DNA of 64,000 bases, from contig OY761541.1 in the NCBI GenBank assembly GCA_963664625.1, positions 3,286,001 through 3,350,000 on the forward strand, written 5' to 3'. The translations under genes and the position numbers were made by a program. The notes beneath the pieces are model-generated. The model was not told where the DNA came from, searched no databases, and saw nothing but the letters and a program-made list of their open reading frames with translations. This document shows, one piece after another, positions 17,573 to 25,600 of the stretch; within the stretch, counting starts at the first letter, position 1, and each line of letters begins with the position of its first letter. Source of the stretch: CBDCFV01 sp963664625. GTDB taxonomy: Bacteria > Chloroflexota > Dehalococcoidia > Lucifugimonadales > UBA3495.

Positions 17573-18235
17573 CTAAATAAGGCCCAAGCGGAAGGCGGTA
17601 AGCACCGCGCTCAGCCGGTTCCTGGCGCGGAGTTTCCGGCGGGCGTTGCGGATGTGGTTCAAGACGGTGTGCTCGCTGATGTTGAGGTCGTGGCCAATCC
17701 GGTCGATCTCAAGGCCCATGGCCAACAGGCGCAACACCTCCGCCTCACGCGCGGACAGGGGAGCAACTTGACCCGCGGCGGGGCCGGCGGTGGAGTCGTT
17801 TGGGGCGTCCGACGGTGTTGCAGGCGGGGAGAGTACGCCCAAGACCCTTTCGGCGACGGTCCTGGCTTCCGATTCATCTTCCCGCGCGTGGAACAGGTGC
17901 ACCAGGACCCTCTGCTGGTCCTTCTCGACAATAAGAGGGGTTACCGTAATGGGTTTTCGGGCGCCGGAGGCGCACCGCGCCGCGACATGGACCACCGGGG
18001 GGATGATCCCTTCCCGGGCGAGCCGGATTGCAGGGCAACCTTCCATGCACACCGGCGGTCCACCGTTCTCGGGAAGGCTCTGCAAGACCTCGTAGCAACG
18101 GTGTCCAATTGCCTCGTCCGCCGTGTGTCCGAGAATCCGCTCGGCGCTGTAGTTCCAGAACAGGATAGTCTGGCTCATATCCACGGCGTAGACACCGTAT
18201 GGCGCGTCATTCAGCAGATGGAACATCCGGCTCAC
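17573..18235 (-). CDS. PAS-domain LuxR-type transcriptional regulator, 220 aa
   Basis: An N-terminal PAS domain (MFHLLNDAPYGVYAVDMSQTILFWN...RILGHTADEAIGHRC) is followed by a Pro/Ala linker and a C-terminal LuxR/FixJ helix-turn-helix (LSAREAEVLRLLAMGL...HDLNISEHTVLNHIRNARRKL). The PAS domain contains CMEGCPA and RCASG cysteines that might bind metal or a redox ligand. No receiver domain is present, so it is not a classical response regulator. The start is a GTG at 18235 with AGAGAG upstream; an internal ATG is three codons later. Targets unknown; the neighbouring CDF gene is convergent. Confidence 0.85.
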   Translation of the reverse strand: MSRMFHLLNDAPYGVYAVDMSQTILFWNYSAERILGHTADEAIGHRCYEVLQSLPENGGPPVCMEGCPAIRLAREGIIPPVVHVAARCASGARKPITVTPLIVEKDQQRVLVHLFHAREDESEARTVAERVLGVLSPPATPSDAPNDSTAGPAAGQVAPLSAREAEVLRLLAMGLEIDRIGHDLNISEHTVLNHIRNARRKLRARNRLSAVLTAFRLGLI

Positions 18236-18458
18236 ACTCTCTTGGGCCCATTGCGGTCTAATAATAGTCTGGAATCGTCAATCCATCAACGATTCTCCTC
18301 TGCCCGGCGGTGCATGTACAAAGTCTCCCCCTAAATCTAAATCCCACTCCGACGCCCGTCTTCACTGGGCGCGGGCTCCGTCTTCCCCGCGAAGGCGGGG
18401 AACCAAACCCCTGACGATAGATTCCCGCCTTCGCGGGAATGACGGGAGGCGGCCCGCC
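18236..18458. repeat. Intergenic region with two type C palindromes
   Basis: Type C elements lie at 18379-18403 (CTTCCCCG/CGGGGAA arms) and 18421-18446 (ATTCCCG/CGGGAAT). They sit between the MFS stop and the LuxR promoter region. The remainder (18236-18340) is AT-richer and probably carries the LuxR-gene promoter. Confidence 0.6.
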
Positions 18459-19760
18459 CTAACCGGCGGGTCTGAGGTTGGCGGGCAAGTGAGTCTCCCA
18501 GTCGGGAATCAGCCGAACGTGGGGCGAGGGCAGCAACCAAGCGGATATGAGGGCCAACACGCTGAACCCAAGAGACATGAGCAAGGGCGCCAAGTAAGTG
18601 CCGGTGATGTCCCACAGGATTCCGGCGCACACCGGCGCCATTCCCATGCCAAGGCCGTTGCCCACGTTTTGCCAACCGTAAAGGCTGCCTTGGGGGACGT
18701 TCCCGTAGTACTGGCGGTTGGCGATGGGGAACGTGGGCACTTCGCAACCTTGGCCGATGCCAAAGAGGACTGCGAACAAGTAGAAAGCCCAAGCGTCGTG
18801 GATGAAGAGGACTATCAGCATGGGGAAGACTTGAAGGGCCATGCCCACGACCCAGACCATTTTGCAACCCCAGCGTTCCGCCATAATGGGCACTGCCCCG
18901 CGGGCGATGACTCCGACGCCCTGTTGGGCGGCAAGAACCCCGGCGGCCACTCCCAAGGACAGGCCGCGGTCCACCGCAATGGCTACCAGCAGGACATTGA
19001 TAATATTGTGGCCCATGCACCCCCAGTAGTGGATGCCGATAAGGTTCCAGAAGGTGAAGGTGCGCTTTGCCTGCTGGATAAACACCTTTACCCTTACCGC
19101 GGCGGCCTCGTCCCTCTGGGGCTCCTGTACCAACTCGTCTCCGGCGGCGCCCAAAGGTCGCAAGCCTACCTCGGAGGGCCCGTTGTAAAAGAACCGGACC
19201 ATCAGAAGGAGCAGCGCGCCGCCCGCTATGCCCGGAAGCCAGAAAATCCATTTCATTCCAAGCTGACTGAAGGCCGCGCCAATCAGTAAAAGGAACGCGA
19301 TGACGCCCAATCCCTGGAAGAACCACACGATGCCCAAGGCGGCTCCCAGCCGGGTCCTGAACCACAAGGTAACCCCTGACACCGTTAACACGGAGAAAAT
19401 GGTGGCCGCGACGCCGAGCACCACGCCGAAGAAGAGGTAGAATTGCCACAGGTCGCGCATGACGCCCGTCAACATCATGCCGACAATGAACAGAATGGCT
19501 CCCACCAGAAAGAGCCAGCGGACCCCGTACCGGTCCCCAAGCCATCCTATATAAGGGCTCACCAACCCCAGGACTACCCACTGGAGGCTGAACGCCAAGC
19601 TGATCGCTCCGTAACTCCAGCCGAACCCTGCGGCAGGGTCGCTCAGATGCGGCACAAGGGCCGCAGCGGCGAACCGCACTGAAGAGGATATGAACCCCAT
19701 CGCCGCGGCGATGGCGACGATGATCCAAGCGTAGTGAAGCCGCCCTTTCAAGAGCATCAA
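18459..19760 (-). CDS. MFS transporter, monocarboxylate/OxlT-like, 433 aa
   Basis: A 12-TM MFS protein beginning MLLKGRLHYAWIIVAIAAAMGF, with GWSYGAISLAFSLQWVV (TM2-3) and GWLGDRYGVR, the conserved A-motif loop. This start pattern is typical of the OxlT/monocarboxylate-porter-like group (W-I-V in TM1). A central loop (residues 200-235) is acidic. The first codon could be TTG (19760) or the next-codon ATG (19757); neither has a strong ribosome site. Substrate probably a small organic acid, but unproven. Confidence 0.8.
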   Translation of the reverse strand: MMLLKGRLHYAWIIVAIAAAMGFISSSVRFAAAALVPHLSDPAAGFGWSYGAISLAFSLQWVVLGLVSPYIGWLGDRYGVRWLFLVGAILFIVGMMLTGVMRDLWQFYLFFGVVLGVAATIFSVLTVSGVTLWFRTRLGAALGIVWFFQGLGVIAFLLLIGAAFSQLGMKWIFWLPGIAGGALLLLMVRFFYNGPSEVGLRPLGAAGDELVQEPQRDEAAAVRVKVFIQQAKRTFTFWNLIGIHYWGCMGHNIINVLLVAIAVDRGLSLGVAAGVLAAQQGVGVIARGAVPIMAERWGCKMVWVVGMALQVFPMLIVLFIHDAWAFYLFAVLFGIGQGCEVPTFPIANRQYYGNVPQGSLYGWQNVGNGLGMGMAPVCAGILWDITGTYLAPLLMSLGFSVLALISAWLLPSPHVRLIPDWETHLPANLRPAG

Positions 19761-20031
19761 AACCGTACCCTGGGAGAGAGTGACGCTGCGACCGGGGCGT
19801 TTTCGGCTACGGAATTGGTGATTCTGGCAGAAACCGGCCCCGCGTGTGCATGTGCAGTATACACTGCCGTTCTTCCCTCAACGGAACGTGATTGACCTGT
19901 TCTTGTCATTTTTATATCATCCCGTAGAAGATACACTGTCTTGTCGCACGAAAGTGGGCGATCGCGTCCCTGGAACCCCGCCGGAGAGGTCCGACCTCCT
20001 GCCCCTGGCCGAAAGGGAAGGGGGGCCGGAT

Positions 20032-20868
20032 ATGGAGAGAAAGATGGTGCAATCGGACTCGGAAGGTCCCGACTACACGATCCTGGGCTACAGCGAGGAG
20101 ATGATCCGGTCGCTCATGCGGCGCACCGCGGAGACCAACGCCGTGTACCTCCTGCCCTACCTCAGGCCCGGCATGAGTATTCTGGACGTTGGCTGCGGAC
20201 CGGGGAACATATCGGTGGGGCTGGCCCAAGCCTGCGACCCCGGTCCTCTCTACGGCATTGACAAGGAAGAGTCCCAAGTAGACATCGCCCGGGTCATAGC
20301 GGCCTCCCTGAACCAGGAGAACGCCGTATTCCAGGTCGGGGAGGCGACCGGCCTGCCCTTCGAGGACGACTTCTTCGACGTGGTCCACTGCCACGACGTG
20401 CTGATGCACATCCCCGACGCCCAAGCCGCGCTGGCCGAGATCAGGCGGGTGTTGAAGCCGGGCGGCATCATCGGCTGCCGCGAGATGATCGGCCAGTCGT
20501 GCTTCACCTACCCCGACTACGGGGTCATCGGCAAGTCCTGGGAGATGTTCGAAGACCTCGTCACCACCGACGGGGGACATCCCCAGATGGGAAAGGAGCT
20601 GAAGACCCGGCTGGCCAGTTCCGGCTTCATCGACGCCCGTATCACGGCGTCCTTCGACGTCTTCAGCACCCCCGAGCAGATCGACTTCATATATATGATA
20701 GCTTTGCAGTGGTTCCTGTCCCAAGAGATGGAGGAAACGGCGATACAGTACGGGGCCGCCACGGTGGAACTGGCCCAAGCCATACGGGTGGCCTACGTGC
20801 GGTGGAAGGACGACCCTGGCGCCATGTGCGTCCTGGCCTTCGGCGAGGCGGTGGCCTTCAAGCCCTAG
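20032..20868 (+). CDS. SAM-dependent class I methyltransferase, 278 aa
   Basis: Class I methyltransferase with motif I ILDVGCGPGNISVGLA, acidic post-I YGIDKEESQVDIA, post-motif FDVVHCHDVLMHIPDAQAALAEIRRVLKPGG (motif IV-like), typical of UbiE/Methyltransf_11 proteins acting on small molecules. ATG 20032 is favoured over the frame from 19846 because AAGGGGGG lies upstream and the added 62 residues have no family match. Substrate not predictable. Confidence 0.85.
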   Translation: MERKMVQSDSEGPDYTILGYSEEMIRSLMRRTAETNAVYLLPYLRPGMSILDVGCGPGNISVGLAQACDPGPLYGIDKEESQVDIARVIAASLNQENAVFQVGEATGLPFEDDFFDVVHCHDVLMHIPDAQAALAEIRRVLKPGGIIGCREMIGQSCFTYPDYGVIGKSWEMFEDLVTTDGGHPQMGKELKTRLASSGFIDARITASFDVFSTPEQIDFIYMIALQWFLSQEMEETAIQYGAATVELAQAIRVAYVRWKDDPGAMCVLAFGEAVAFKP

Positions 20869-21046
20869 CGCCCGGTCTTCGTTTCCAAGTACCAACTCGC
20901 TAGGTCGATGAACGCGCAGAAACTCTCACCCAGCTTGCAGTAGCGGATGGCGATACCCGTTTGCTGTTTGATTGCATGGCGACAGCATCGCCGATATACT
21001 GCAAATCCGTTATTTATTCAGCCAGACCGAGGGAGACGCCACACCC

Positions 21047-21400
21047 ATGCAAGAAACGCTCACCTATCGGGAACGAAGCCGCATATTCTTGGCAAAGGCC
21101 CGCGAAGAGCTTGAAGCCGGGGATTTGGAACAAGCGTCAGAGAAAGGGTGGGGAGCCGCTGCGGTGATGGTGAAGGCCGTGGCAGAAGCCCGGGGTGTAC
21201 GGCACAAGGCACACTGGCGTCTTGAGAGATTTGTGGAAACTCTTGCCGATGAAACGAGTGATGAGAGCCTACGTGACCTGTTCGACGCGGCCAACTCCCT
21301 CCACGGCAACTTTTACGAGAACAATTATGGCGTGAGGGGCGTGCGGAGGCGGCTCAGGAGAGTGGAAGAGTTCGTGGACAAGGTAGAGAGACTCCTTTAA
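21047..21400 (+). CDS. PaREP1-family (HEPN-like) protein, 117 aa
   Basis: The sequence YRERSRIFLAKAREELEAGD, QASEKGWGAAAVMVKAVAEARG and LFDAANSLHGNFYENNY matches the PaREP1 family pattern: a small helical protein with repeated E-K-W and LHxNFYE features, first known from archaea and found in Chloroflexota. It is related to HEPN-type helical bundles, but no Rx4-6H motif is seen. Start chosen at 21047, where the family homology begins; a GGGAG sits about 12 bases upstream. The annotated upstream extension from 20972 is unsupported. Confidence 0.65.
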   Translation: MQETLTYRERSRIFLAKAREELEAGDLEQASEKGWGAAAVMVKAVAEARGVRHKAHWRLERFVETLADETSDESLRDLFDAANSLHGNFYENNYGVRGVRRRLRRVEEFVDKVERLL

Positions 21401-21428
21401 GTCTCTCGATAGACTCGAACGAAACACA

Positions 21429-21459
21429 AAGAGGCGGCAGATTCAACCTGTCGCCTCTT
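21429..21459. terminator. Hairpin between PaREP1 and MarR genes
   Basis: Arms AAGAGGCGGCA and TGTCGCCTCTT (one G-U pair) flank a 9-base loop between two convergent genes. No strong T-run follows, so its terminator role is only probable. Confidence 0.5.
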
Positions 21460-21482
21460 GCATGTCTGAATGTCAACACGGC

Positions 21483-21962
21483 CTAGGGGTTGGTCATCGC
21501 CTCGTAGTTGGCGATTATCCGCATGGCGGCGGCGGCGAAGGTCCGCAGTTCCGCATCGCGCAGGCCCTCGGTCAGCTCGGCGTATAGCTCCTCCATCCGC
21601 CAAGCCACTTCGGAGGTCAACTCCTCCCCCTCGGTCGACAACCGCAGGATCACCACGCGCCGGTCGTCGCGCGGTCGGCGCCGCAGCATCAAGCCCCGTT
21701 CCACCAAGCCGTTCACCAACCGGCTGATCCGGGCCGCGTCCACGGGCAACAACCTGCCCAACTGGGTAGCGGTGCACTCCCCCATCTCCCGGCAGATCAG
21801 CAGCAGGTGAACGTCCAGCGGCGCCAGTTCGTGGGAAGCCATCTCCCGGGCTATTCCCCGTTCCACCACTTGGGCCAGGCTGGCCACAAACCGCCCCAAG
21901 TCATGCCGCAACTCCAGACCCGCATCAAAGTCGCGCTGCGTTTCTTCCTGTGACCCGGTCAA
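21483..21962 (-). CDS. MarR-family transcriptional regulator, 159 aa
   Basis: A winged-helix MarR protein: helix pattern LAQVVERGIAREMASHELAPLDVHLLLICREMGECTATQLGRLL, recognition helix DAARISRLVNGLVERGL, and wing RRRPRDDRRVVILRLSTEGEEL. The start is a TTG at 21962 with GGAGG (forward 21971-21975) eight bases upstream. The longer ATG at 22034 is rejected because its first 24 codons cover a near-consensus promoter and a perfect inverted repeat. The regulator probably represses its own transcription. Convergent with the PaREP1 gene; the inducing ligand is unknown. Confidence 0.85.
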   Translation of the reverse strand: MTGSQEETQRDFDAGLELRHDLGRFVASLAQVVERGIAREMASHELAPLDVHLLLICREMGECTATQLGRLLPVDAARISRLVNGLVERGLMLRRRPRDDRRVVILRLSTEGEELTSEVAWRMEELYAELTEGLRDAELRTFAAAAMRIIANYEAMTNP

Positions 21963-21986
21963 CGGCCAGACCTCCGGCGGCGACAA

Positions 21987-22010
21987 ATAATATTGCACGG
22001 CTAATATTAT
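21987..22010. promoter_or_regulatory. Predicted MarR operator (8-bp inverted repeat)
   Basis: ATAATATT-N8-AATATTAT, perfect 8-base arms. It covers the -10 box and about +12 of the marR-type gene's promoter, a position where binding would block transcription. Supports autoregulation. Confidence 0.65.
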
Positions 22011-22034
22011 AGTACATCCTACATTATTTGTCAT
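22006..22034 (-). promoter_or_regulatory. Predicted promoter of the MarR gene
   Basis: On the minus strand: -35 ATGACA (22034-22029), 17-base spacer, -10 TATAAT (22011-22006). This predicts +1 near 21999, a 37-base leader with GGAGG, and the TTG start at 21962. Confidence 0.65.
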
Positions 22035-22470
22035 TTACAAACTTCTGAAATCCAAGGGCATTTCCACTCTCCTGTCTTTCCTGCTCCCCCATCGTCATTC
22101 CCGCGAAGGCGGGAATCCACCACCGTGGGTTTGGTTCCCCGCCTTCGCGGGGAAGACGGGTTGGTATTTGGCGGGAAACCAGGCCGCCTCTAATTCTCGG
22201 AGCAATTGTCTGAATCAGGATTTTCAGGATTATAGGATGCTCAGGATAAGACAAATCCTGGAAATCCTTCAATCCGGCAAATCCTGATTCTGACAGACGC
22301 CCACGTGGATTCCCGTTTCCACGGGAATGACGGGGGACTTTAGGGAGGAATGACGGGCAAATGGGCAGGGCCCCTCCCCGTCATTCCCGCTCCCCTCTCG
22401 TCTTTCCCGCGAAGGCGGGAAACCACCTGCCTCCCGTGCAAGCGGGAATAATGCGCGCACTCCATCATTG
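22035..22470. repeat. Composite repeat block before giant gene 1
   Basis: Type C palindromes lie at 22093-22119, 22133-22160, 22306-22334 and about 22400-22425. A type B element (long imperfect ATCAGGATT/AATCCTGAT palindrome) lies at about 22202-22300. The block ends about 25 bases before the giant-gene promoter. No gene seen. Confidence 0.75.
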
Positions 22471-22473
22471 TAA

Positions 22474-22502
22474 CTAACAACTATTGACAGCCGTGATATA
22501 TT
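22474..22502 (+). promoter_or_regulatory. Predicted promoter of leader/giant gene 1
   Basis: -35 CTAACA (22474-22479), 17-base spacer, -10 TATATT (22497-22502). The predicted +1 falls on the A of the leader ATG at 22509. The same arrangement recurs before giant genes 2 and 3. Confidence 0.6.
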
Positions 22503-22508
22503 GCTTCC

Positions 22509-22661
22509 ATGTTGTTTGTTAGACGCAAATATACACTAGGCAAATATAGATACAGCAACCATAGATGTAGCAATCCTTGTCAAGGGCAAGGCGGCGCAGT
22601 TTACCCCCCCCCGCATGATAGTTCCGGGTTGCGACTGCGCCAATCCGTGGACGCCTTCTAA
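22509..22661 (+). CDS. Conserved leader ORF of giant gene 1, 50 aa, leaderless, crosses poly-C tract
   Basis: The small ORF begins MLFVRRKYTLGKY and is basic and Cys-containing. Its predicted +1 is its own ATG, so no Shine-Dalgarno is possible. It reads through the C9 tract as PPP, continues to LRLRQSVDAF and stops with TAA inside the Shine-Dalgarno of the giant gene (TAAGGAGG), 15 bases before the giant ATG. The reading frame is kept against copies 2 and 3, including a 15-base in-frame gap, which favours real translation. A regulatory coupling role is inferred, not shown. Confidence 0.6.
   Translation: MLFVRRKYTLGKYRYSNHRCSNPCQGQGGAVYPPPHDSSGLRLRQSVDAF
22604..22612 (+). repeat. Poly-C tract (C9) inside leader ORF 1
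   Basis: Nine C within the leader ORF. With C9 the leader ends at the giant-gene ribosome site. By reading, C8 would end in an ATGA overlap with the giant start, and C10 would stop at once with TGA. Confidence 0.8.
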
Positions 22662-22676
22662 GGAGGACAGTCAGCA

Positions 22677-25600
22677 ATGAGCACATCTGATTCATACCGC
22701 ATCACCCGCTCCGGCAACCGCCGCCGCCTTCCATTGCCCCTAGCCTTCTCCTTCGTCTTCAGCTTCATCCTGGTCCTGGCTGCCTTCTTCGCCACGGGGG
22801 CCTTCGCCCAGGAAACCGAATCGGACAACGCCCTGACCTTCTCCGAAACCGTGTCCGACCAGAGCTACACCCAGGACACCGCCATTACTACGCTGACTCT
22901 GCCCGAGGCCGCGGCGTCCACCGGCAGCCCGTCGGTTGCCTACACCCTGACCCCGGACCTGCCCGCCGGCCTGAGCTTTGACGCGACGGCTCGCACCATC
23001 AGCGGGACCCCTACCGCCGCCGCTGCCAGCGCAACCTACACCTACACCGCCGCCGCGACGGACTACACCTCGGCAACGCTGACGTTCTCTATTACCGTCG
23101 CCCTGCCGGTCCCGGCCATGCCCTCCTCGGTGACGGTGACCCGGTCCGACGGTTCCCTCAACGCCAGTTGGCCCGCCGTCGAGCACGCCGCCAGCTACCA
23201 CGTCACCTACAGCTCGGACGACAAGCAGAGCTGGAGCCTGGCCGCCCAGAACCATGCCGACACCAGCATTACTATCAGCAGCGTCGATAACAGCAAGACC
23301 TACGTTGTAGGCGTGCGCGCCCGCAACGACAGCGGCGACAGCGAATGGCGCAACTCTCCCGCCGCAGGGCCTTACGTTCCGCCCAAGACCCTGACCTTCT
23401 CCTCAACCGTAGCCGACCAGTCCTATATTAAGGATACCGCCATCACTACGCTGACCCTCCCTGAAGCCGCGGCCTCAACCGGCAGTCCTGCCGTTGCCTA
23501 TGCTCTCACCCCCAGCCTGCCCACGGGCCTGAGCTTCGATGCCTCGGCCCGCACTATCAGCGGAACGCCTACCGTCGCCGCGGCCAGCGCGAGCTACACC
23601 TACACCGCCGCCGCGACCGACTACACCTCGGCGACGCTTTCCTTTTCTATCACCGTGGCCGAGGCCGAGCCGCCGCAAGAGGAAGGCGGCGCAGAGGAAG
23701 AGGAAGGCGACGCGGGCAGCGCAGAGGGAGAGGTGCAGCCCCAGAATGCCGACCTCTCCTTCGGCGACAACACCATCGCCGACCAGTCCTGGCACAAGGA
23801 CGACGCCATCACCACCCTGACCCTGCCCGAGGCTACCGGCGGCAGCGGAACGATAACCTACTCCCTGTCCCCGTCTCTGCCGTCCGGCCTGTCCTTCGAC
23901 GCCTCGGCGCGGACTATCACCGGAACGCCCACGGTAACCAGCGCCCAGGCCACCTACCGCTACTCCGCCACCGACGGCGACGGGAACGCCGTCATGCTGT
24001 CCTTCAAGATCGAGGTGCTGGAGACGGCCGGAGTGGGCTGCTCCAGCCTGAAGTCGTCTCTGTCGGTCAGCGCGTCCACCAACCCATCGCACACGCTGTA
24101 CGCACTTGCTTTGTCGATAAATTCCGCCAACGGCAGCGCAAACCAAGCGAAAATCGAATGGAAGAAGAAGAGCGACAGCACCTGGTCTGAGAGAACCGTA
24201 AGCGCCAACACGTCAAAGGAGGCCATCGAGAGCCTTGAGTCCAACACCGCCTACGAAGTGATGTTCGCCATAAGGTTCGATTCAAGCCACCTCGACTTCG
24301 GGCATTGCGGCTGGAAGTACTCCGACGTGGCGGAAGGCACGACGGCATCGCCGGCGGTGCCGAACAAGCCGGCCGCGCCCACGGTGACCCAGAACGCCAC
24401 CACGCCCAAGACCCAGTTGGACGTAGAGTGGACCGCCACCTACGGCGCGCCCAAGGTCAGCGGCTATTTCGTGGAATACAAGAAGAAGAGCGAGACGAAC
24501 TGGATACAGTGGGGCAACGAATACAGCAGCAGCACCCTGGAAACGACCATCACCGGCCTGACCGAGGGAACCACCTATGAGGCGCGGGTGCAGGCAAAGA
24601 ACTCCCAGGGCAACAGCTCCTGGTCGGACCCCGGCGAGGGGACCACTGAGGACAAGAATGTTGACCCGGAGTTCTCCGCCGACACGGCCACCCGCAGCAT
24701 CGCCGAGAACTCGGCGGCGGACACCGCCGTCGGCGCGGTGGTCACCGCCACCGACACCGAGAGCGACACGCTGACCTACTCGCTGAGCGGCACGGATGCA
24801 TCCTCTTTCAGCATAGACAGTTCCACCGGCCAGATAAAGGTCGGCTCCGGCACCTCCCTGGACTATGAATCGTCCACCACCTCCTACTCCGTAACCGTGG
24901 GCGTCAGCGACCTGAAGGACAGCAGCGACACGGCGGACACGGTGGTTGACGACACCATCACGGTGACCATCAGCGTGACCGACGTGAACGAGCCGCCGCC
25001 CAAGATGGACCCGTCGGCGAAGCAACAGGAGAGCAGCCCCAAGTACCAGATTGCGGTGAGTTGGCAGTCCCCCACGATAACGGACCGGCCGGCCATCACC
25101 CACTTCGACCTGCGTCACAAGAAGAAGAGCGACAGCACCTGGACGCAAGTGGACGACCTGGGCAAAGACCTGAAGTACTACGCAATCACGGGCCTGACCT
25201 ACAAGACCGATTACCAGGTGGAGATGCGGGCGGCCAACGACGAGGGCGACGGGGCATGGTCGGACACCGACGAGGTGAAGACCCATGACCAGACCGAGCC
25301 GGAGTTCGAGAACGACACCTATACCTTGTCCATCGCGGAAAACGCCGGGGTCGGGGACGACGTCGGCAAGGTAGCCGCCGATGACGATGACAATGACACG
25401 CTGTACTACTCGATGAGCGGCACGGGGGCCGACAAGTTCAGCTTGGGCCAGTACAACGGGACCATCGACGTGGCCAAAGGGCTGGACTACGAGACCACGA
25501 CATCCTACACCCTGACGCTGAGCGTCAAGGACAAGAAGGCCAGCGACGACGCCGCCGACGACGTGGTGGACGACACCACTACCGTAACCATCAACGTTAC

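Noticed and set aside
21963..22034. Longer MarR start at ATG 22034
   Set aside because: Covers a near-consensus promoter and operator. TTG 21962 has GGAGG.
22074..22430. Cluster of short palindromes resembling a CRISPR array
   Set aside because: Units are single REP-like hairpins with irregular spacing and no uniform spacers, and they recur outside arrays. No cas genes nearby.
22484..22489. Perfect TTGACA as the -35 box of giant gene 1
   Set aside because: No -10 lies 16-18 bases downstream. The upstream CTAACA/TTTACA to TATATT spacing of 17 is conserved in all three copies.
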